From an uncultured beta proteobacterium (GTDB lineage Bacteria > Pseudomonadota > Gammaproteobacteria > Burkholderiales > Burkholderiaceae_C): a stretch of DNA of 36,995 nt. Where the stretch lies: positions 1 to 36,995 of the forward strand of contig CAITQH010000047.1 in NCBI GenBank assembly GCA_903894475.1. The letters run 5' to 3'. The position numbers were made by a program, and so were the translations under genes. This document shows, one piece after another, positions 32,900 to 36,995 of the stretch. The notes below the pieces were generated by a model. It was not told where the DNA came from. It worked only from the letters and a program-made list of their open reading frames with translations, and made no database searches. Each line of letters begins with the position of its first letter. Positions within the stretch are counted from its first letter, which is position 1.

Positions 32900-33631
32900 A
32901 TGAGCCAAGCCTCTGCGCGAAACGACAAGATCCTGGTGGTCGATGACGATGCCCGCATCCGCGACCTGCTGCGCCGCTACCTGACGCAAGAAGGCTTTGA
33001 TGTGGTGCAAGCCGAGGACGGCAAGTCGCTGACCCGCATCCTGCTGCGCGAGTCCGTGGACCTCATTGTGCTGGACCTGATGATGCCGGGCGAAGACGGC
33101 CTGTCGGTTTGTCGACGCCTGAGAGCCGCCAATGACCGCACACCGATCATCATGCTGACCGCCAAGGGTGAGGATGTGGACCGCATCGTCGGTCTGGAAG
33201 TCGGGGCTGACGACTATCTGGCCAAACCGTTCAATCCGCGAGAATTGCTGGCGCGTATTCATGCCGTGCTGCGGCGCCGCCCGACACAGGAAGCGCCGGG
33301 TTCGCCATCAAGCGAAAACGAGGTCGTCAATTTTGGCCCGTTCTCCTTCGATATGGGTGCACGCACGCTCAAGCGGGGCAGCGAAGACCTGCCCCTGACC
33401 ACCGGTGAATTCGCCATGCTCAAGACACTGGTGCGCCATCCGCGCCAGCCTCTGTCGCGCGAAAAATTGGCGCAACTGGCGCGTGGCCGCGAATTTGAAC
33501 CCTTCGACCGCAGTCTGGATGTGCAGGTTTCGCGCCTGCGCAAATTGGTTGAAGTTGATGCGACCAGTCCGCGCTACATTCAAACTGTCTGGGGCGTTGG
33601 CTACGTTTTTGTACCTGACGGCGCGGCGTGA
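32900..33631 (+). CDS. ompR: OmpR-type response regulator
   Basis: The 243-residue protein has a receiver domain (about residues 8-125) with acidic D15/D16 in VVDDDARI, phospho-acceptor D59 in LIVLDLMMPG, Thr in MLTAKG and Lys in DYLAKPF. A winged-helix DNA-binding domain (about 145-240) follows, with LTTGEFAMLK, RGREFEPFDRSLDVQVSRLR and TVWGVGYVF. The sequence is close to OmpR of proteobacteria. Start ATG at 32900 (MSQASARND). The longer upstream frame is not family-like. The sensor gene begins within its stop codon region (GTGA). Confidence 0.92.
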   Translation: MSQASARNDKILVVDDDARIRDLLRRYLTQEGFDVVQAEDGKSLTRILLRESVDLIVLDLMMPGEDGLSVCRRLRAANDRTPIIMLTAKGEDVDRIVGLEVGADDYLAKPFNPRELLARIHAVLRRRPTQEAPGSPSSENEVVNFGPFSFDMGARTLKRGSEDLPLTTGEFAMLKTLVRHPRQPLSREKLAQLARGREFEPFDRSLDVQVSRLRKLVEVDATSPRYIQTVWGVGYVFVPDGAA

Positions 33632-34968
33632 ATCGCTTGCGCTCGCCCTGGCGTCTGAGCCTTTTCTGGCGCACCTTCTTTCTGCTGGCCTTGCTGCTGA
33701 TCGGTAGCATCCTGGCCTGGCTGCAAACGCTGCGCTCGCTCGAATTTGAGCCGCGCGCGATCCAGACCGCACAGCAGATCGCCACGCTCGTCAATCTGAG
33801 TCGTGCAGCGCTGATTCACTCGGACGCGATCGCCCGGGTTTCCCTCATCAAGACCATGACTGAGCAGGAAAGTGTGCGCATCGTGCCGCGCGAGCCTGGC
33901 GACCGTTTCGAACCCTTTGAGCGCGACGCGCTGGGCCAGCGCATCGCCACCGAACTCAGCGTCAGACTCGGACCCGGCACCGAACTGGCCAACAGCGTGA
34001 ACGAGGAAGAAGGCTTGTGGGTTGGCTTCACCATCGATGGCGACAACTACTGGATGCGCACCGACAGCGACCGCTTCAACCGCACTGCGGGGCGCACCTG
34101 GATTGTCTGGCTGATCACGGCGGCGGCGCTCTCGCTGGCGGGTGCGGCTTTGATTGCGCGCTTGATCAACCGACCCCTGAAGGAACTCTCATTCGCCGCC
34201 AGCCGGGTGCGCGAGGGCGACTTTGACGCCAGCACCCTGGACGAGACGGTGGCCACGAGCGAGATCCGCGCCGTCAACATCGGCTTTAACCGCATGAGCC
34301 AGAAGCTGGCCAAGATCGAACAGGACCGGGCCATCATGCTGGCGGGCATTTCACACGATCTGCGCACACCGCTGGCGCGACTGCGTCTGGAAACCGAACT
34401 CAGCGTGACCGATGACGAAGCGCGGGCCAACATGGCCTCTGACATCACTCAACTCGACGCCATCATCGGCAAGTTTCTCGACTACGCCCGTCCCGACAAG
34501 GTGCGGTTGACTACGGTGGCGTTGCCGGAGGTGCTTGATGCCTGCCTGTTCGGCTATCGCAACCGAACCGACATGCGGGTGAATCTGGACCTGGGTGAGG
34601 GGTTGCTGGTGCTGGCCGACACGGTGGAACTCGGTCGCGTCATCAGCAATTTGCTGGAAAATACCAGTCGCTACGGCAAGTCAGTGGACACCGGTGTGGC
34701 CGTCCTCGACATTGCCGCCAAAGCCCGTGACAAATGGATCCTGATTCGGATACGCGATTACGGCATCGGCGTCTCCGACGCGCAACTGGCCAACCTGACC
34801 AAGCCGTTTTACCGTGGTGAAGCGGCCCGCACGGCGGCCAACGGCGCCGGGCTGGGCTTGGCCATTGTGGAGAAGGTCATCCTGCGCATGGGCGGCACCT
34901 TCGCCCTGAGCAACGCCTCGACCGGGGGCCTGGTCGCCAACATCAAGCTACAGCGCGCCAGTCCATAG
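33628..34968 (+). CDS. envZ: EnvZ-type sensor histidine kinase
   Basis: The 446-residue protein has TM1 (about residues 12-30), a periplasmic part of about 120 residues, TM2 (about 152-175), a HAMP linker, the phosphorylation box AGISHDLRTPLARLRLETE with His at residue 243, the N box NLLENTSRYG, G1 DYGIGVSDA and G2 GAGLGLAIV. It should phosphorylate and dephosphorylate the OmpR-like partner. Start GTG at 33628 overlaps the ompR stop TGA by three bases, showing coupling. Periplasmic part is of EnvZ length; the signal sensed is unknown. Confidence 0.92.
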   Translation: MNRLRSPWRLSLFWRTFFLLALLLIGSILAWLQTLRSLEFEPRAIQTAQQIATLVNLSRAALIHSDAIARVSLIKTMTEQESVRIVPREPGDRFEPFERDALGQRIATELSVRLGPGTELANSVNEEEGLWVGFTIDGDNYWMRTDSDRFNRTAGRTWIVWLITAAALSLAGAALIARLINRPLKELSFAASRVREGDFDASTLDETVATSEIRAVNIGFNRMSQKLAKIEQDRAIMLAGISHDLRTPLARLRLETELSVTDDEARANMASDITQLDAIIGKFLDYARPDKVRLTTVALPEVLDACLFGYRNRTDMRVNLDLGEGLLVLADTVELGRVISNLLENTSRYGKSVDTGVAVLDIAAKARDKWILIRIRDYGIGVSDAQLANLTKPFYRGEAARTAANGAGLGLAIVEKVILRMGGTFALSNASTGGLVANIKLQRASP

Positions 34969-34973
34969 TCGAA

Positions 34974-35171
34974 GTCATTGCAAAGGCCACTTTGTCATTG
35001 CGAGCCCGCAGGGCGCGGCAATCCACACTCCTCGTCATTGCGAGCCGCCTGTTTCGGGTGGCCGAAACTGCAAATGGACCATGAACCTATGACTCGTCAT
35101 TGCGAGCGAAGCGCGGCAATCCATGCAGCCGAAAGGCATGGATCGCCACGGCCTTCGGCCTCGCGATGACG
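34974..35171. repeat. Cluster of palindromic repeats between envZ and ygiQ
   Basis: Four copies of GTCATTG starts occur at 34974, 34994, 35034 and 35096. The last is a complete element, 35095-35171. Its outer arms CGTCATTGCGAG and CTCGCGATGACG pair except for a single mismatch, and GGCAATCCATG and CATGGATCGCC form the inner arms. The copy at 34994-35024 is a half element and the others are fragments. They lie between convergent genes and are typical of REP/MITE-like repeat clusters; no transposase is present. Confidence 0.8.
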
Positions 35172-35226
35172 AGATTGACGGCGATGACGAGATTGACGGC
35201 GATGACGAGATGAATGGCGATGACGA
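35165..35226. repeat. 18-bp tandem repeat, about 3.4 copies
   Basis: GATGACGAGATTGACGGC is repeated at 35165 and 35183, then a variant GATGACGAGATGAATGGC at 35201, and a truncated GATGACGA at 35219. The first unit begins inside the ending of the palindromic element (GATGACGA is its right arm), so the tandem seems to have grown from that arm. It abuts the ygiQ stop at 35228. Confidence 0.9.
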
Positions 35227-35227
35227 A

Positions 35228-36994
35228 TCAAGCCCCCTTCTTTGCCGCCTTGGCAGCGCCAGCGCGCGGTGGCAAGCCGGTATGCTGGGTCAGGATGCGC
35301 CCCTTCGCGGGCGCTTTCGCTGGCAGTGCGGCGGCGGTCGAATTCTTGCGCCGCGCGCTGCTGTAATTGCCATCGGTCAATGGCTGAAAGGTCGGAATCA
35401 GGTGCTGCTTGCCGTTGCCAATCAGGTCGGCGCGCCCCATCACCTTGAGAGCCTCGCGCAGCAAGGGCCAGTTGTTCGGATCGTGGTAACGCAGGAAGGC
35501 CTTGTGCAAACGCCGGCGTTTGTCACCGCGCACGATGTCAACCGTTTCACTGTCGCGCGTCACCTTGCGCAGCGGGTTGCGACTGCTGTGGTACATGGCC
35601 GTGGCGCTGGCCATCGGCGAGGGATAAAAGGTCTGCACCTGGTCGGCACGAAAGCCGTTTTTCTTCAGCCACAGCGCCAGTCTCATCATGTCTTCGTCGC
35701 TGGTGCCTGGATGCGCTGCAATGAAATAGGGAACCAGAAACTGCTTCTTGCCGGCCTCCAGCGAATACTTGTCAAACAGCGTTTTGAACTTGTCGTAGGA
35801 GCCGATGCCCGGCTTCATCATCAGCGTCAGCGGCGCCTGTTCGGTGTGTTCGGGCGCAATCTTCAGATAACCGCCAACATGGTGGGTCACCAGTTCCTTC
35901 ACGTACTCCGGACTCTGCACGGCCAGGTCGTAGCGCAGACCTGAGCCAATCAGAATCTTCTTGACGCCCTTGAGCGCGCGGCCGCGCCGGTAGATTTGGA
36001 TCAGCGGCGTGTGATCGGTTCCCAGGTTTTGGCAGATGCCGGGGTAGACACAACTCGGCTTGCGGCACGCCGCTTCGATCTGCGGGCTCTTGCAGCCCAG
36101 CCGGTACATATTGGCGGTCGGGCCGCCGAGGTCCGAGATGGTTCCGGTAAAACCTTTCACCTTGTCACGGATCTCTTCGATCTCTCGAATCACCGAGTCT
36201 TCCGATCGGCTCTGGATGATGCGCCCTTCGTGCTCTGTGATGGAGCAGAAGCTACAGCCGCCAAAGCAGCCGCGCATGATGTTGACGCTGAAACGGATCA
36301 TCTCCCAGGCCGGGATTTTGGTCGCACCGTCATGGCTGCCCTGCTCGTCGGCATAGCTCGGGTGCGGGCTGCGCGCATAGGGCAGATCAAAGACCAGGTC
36401 CATCTCAGCCGTGCTCAGGGGAATCGGTGGTGGCGTGATCCAGACGTCGCGCGCCGTGCTACCGCTGCCGTGGGCCTGCACCAGCGCCCGGGCGTTGCCC
36501 GGGTTGGTCTCAAGATGAAGAACCCTGCTGGCGTGCGCATACAAGACCGCATCGCTCCTGACCTGCTCGTAACTTGGCAGACGAATCACACTGCGCTCGC
36601 GCGGCGGCACTTTGACACTGCCTTTGCCGTAAAGCGCCGGGTTGGGGACATAGTTCAGCGGCTGACTGCCGCCGTTGCGGGCCAGACCCGCAACCCGGTG
36701 TATGCGTGGCGCTGGATCCCGGATCGAGTCCGGGATGACAGTTGTGTTGTCATTGAGGGCCTCCGAATTGTCATTGCGGTCCTCTAAATTGTCATTGCGG
36801 GCTTGACCCGCAATCCAGCTCACCGGTTGCATGGATCCCGGATCGGGTCCGGGATGACAGCCGCTTTGCATCGCCTCGTCCTTCACGCACGAAGCGCCCT
36901 GCTGCGCCGCCTGCTCACTGGTCGTCTGGTAAGGACTGACGTGTGACTCGACCCGGCCCGGCTCGTCCACGCTGGTCGAATCGATCTCGAACCA
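35228..36994 (-). CDS. ygiQ: YgiQ family radical SAM protein, 5' end outside window
   Basis: The 588 visible residues include [35 protein letters not shown], the radical SAM cysteine cluster [11 protein letters not shown] (C-x3-C-x2-C) and a C-terminal DUF3362-like region ([35 protein letters not shown]). The frame continues past the window edge in [19 protein letters not shown], so the start is upstream. Between the two conserved blocks ending [10 protein letters not shown] and starting [11 protein letters not shown] lies an additional stretch of about 65 residues (roughly 36665-36862) encoded by palindromic repeats, in frame. The C-terminus is Lys/Ala-rich. Function of YgiQ proteins is not established. 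Confidence 0.9.
   Translation of the reverse strand, partial: WFEIDSTSVDEPGRVESHVSPYQTTSEQAAQQGASCVKDEAMQSGCHPGPDPGSMQPVSWIAGQARNDNLEDRNDNSEALNDNTTVIPDSIRDPAPRIHRVAGLARNGGSQPLNYVPNPALYGKGSVKVPPRERSVIRLPSYEQVRSDAVLYAHASRVLHLETNPGNARALVQAHGSGSTARDVWITPPPIPLSTAEMDLVFDLPYARSPHPSYADEQGSHDGATKIPAWEMIRFSVNIMRGCFGGCSFCSITEHEGRIIQSRSEDSVIREIEEIRDKVKGFTGTISDLGGPTANMYRLGCKSPQIEAACRKPSCVYPGICQNLGTDHTPLIQIYRRGRALKGVKKILIGSGLRYDLAVQSPEYVKELVTHHVGGYLKIAPEHTEQAPLTLMMKPGIGSYDKFKTLFDKYSLEAGKKQFLVPYFIAAHPGTSDEDMMRLALWLKKNGFRADQVQTFYPSPMASATAMYHSSRNPLRKVTRDSETVDIVRGDKRRRLHKAFLRYHDPNNWPLLREALKVMGRADLIGNGKQHLIPTFQPLTDGNYSSARRKNSTAAALPAKAPAKGRILTQHTGLPPRAGAAKAAKKGA
36671..36739. repeat. Palindromic element B within ygiQ, diverged left arm
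   Basis: GCCGTTGCGGGCC and ACCCGCAACC form the left hairpin and GGATCCCGGATCGAG with TCCGGGATGAC the right. It matches element A but has a substituted outer end (GCCG for GTCA). Translated on the minus strand it gives [12 protein letters not shown] and RVAGLARN. Confidence 0.8.
36747..36788. repeat. Two 21-bp in-frame repeats between the palindromic elements
   Basis: Units at 36747-36767 and 36768-36788 both open TTGTCATTG and share GGxCCTC in the middle; element A begins a third TTGTCATTG at 36789. The period is seven codons, and the minus-strand translation gives [14 protein letters not shown] and LNDNTTV heptads. Confidence 0.8.
36791..36858. repeat. Palindromic element A within ygiQ
   Basis: Outer GTCAT and ATGAC ends enclose two hairpins: GCGGG-cttga-CCCGC and ATCCCGGATCGGGTCCGGGAT. 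The central segment separates them. It lies in frame within the coding sequence of the radical SAM gene; minus-strand translation gives CHPGPDPGS and [10 protein letters not shown]. Confidence 0.85.
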
Positions 36995-36995
36995 G

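Noticed and set aside
34974..35226. CRISPR array
   Set aside because: The repeats are palindromic elements and an 18-bp tandem with no unique spacers; no cas gene is present.

Overview
The window reads as chromosomal DNA of a betaproteobacterium, most likely Burkholderiales (Comamonadaceae-like, in the Rhodoferax/Polaromonas neighbourhood). The taxonomic call is an inference from gene content: a Bug/TctC-type receptor end, a Tol-Pal block beside tRNA-Lys, a yebC-purD-hemF-nadD-rsfS-rlmH-maf-rng chain, a RelA of the hydrolase-less type, D-3-hydroxybutyrate dehydrogenase, and high-GC codon use. No plasmid, phage, transposase, integrase or CRISPR gene is visible.

Layout. (1) 1-3.9 kb is an accessory stretch: the end of a Bug-type receptor gene, a VapBC-type toxin-antitoxin pair, two tiny membrane proteins, a membrane-anchored PAN-domain protein followed by an integron attC-like structure, a small membrane protein, an IHF-beta-like gene broken by a 7-bp duplication, and a small secreted cysteine-pair protein. 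It ends at the 3' side of tRNA-Lys(TTT). (2) 4.0-7.4 kb holds tcdA, cpoB, pal and tolB on the minus strand; no tolQRA is seen upstream, and a WaaE-like glycosyltransferase gene overlaps the start of tolB. (3) 7.4-14.2 kb is a surface-glycan/lipopolysaccharide block: WaaE-like glycosyltransferase, O-antigen-ligase-like protein, MsbA-type flippase, GT2 and GT4 glycosyltransferases and a polysaccharide deacetylase. (4) 14.2-21.6 kb is a tight run of housekeeping genes on the minus strand (yebC, purD, acyltransferase, hemF, nadD, rsfS, rlmH, maf, rng) that continues without a clear break into the glycan genes. (5) 21.7-24.2 kb carries upp, a short-chain dehydrogenase and an exported metallo-beta-lactamase-fold protein on the plus strand. 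(6) 24.4-30.5 kb holds sbcB, a second VapBC-type pair, a chloramphenicol-acetyltransferase-like gene, relA and an alpha/beta hydrolase. (7) 30.5-32.7 kb has bdhA, an iron-type alcohol dehydrogenase and a small exported protein. (8) 32.9-37.0 kb has an OmpR/EnvZ-type two-component system, a cluster of palindromic repeats with an 18-bp tandem repeat, and the 3' part of a YgiQ-family radical SAM gene.

The most unusual signals are: palindromic repeat elements inserted in frame inside the ygiQ-like coding sequence, where they add about 65 residues that look like a translated repeat; the related repeat cluster just past the ygiQ stop; the 7-bp duplication after codon 3 of the ihfB-like gene; the attC-like element behind the PAN-domain gene; and an unusually long Lys/Ala-rich tail on RsfS. 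I found no convincing new multi-gene defence or biosynthetic system.
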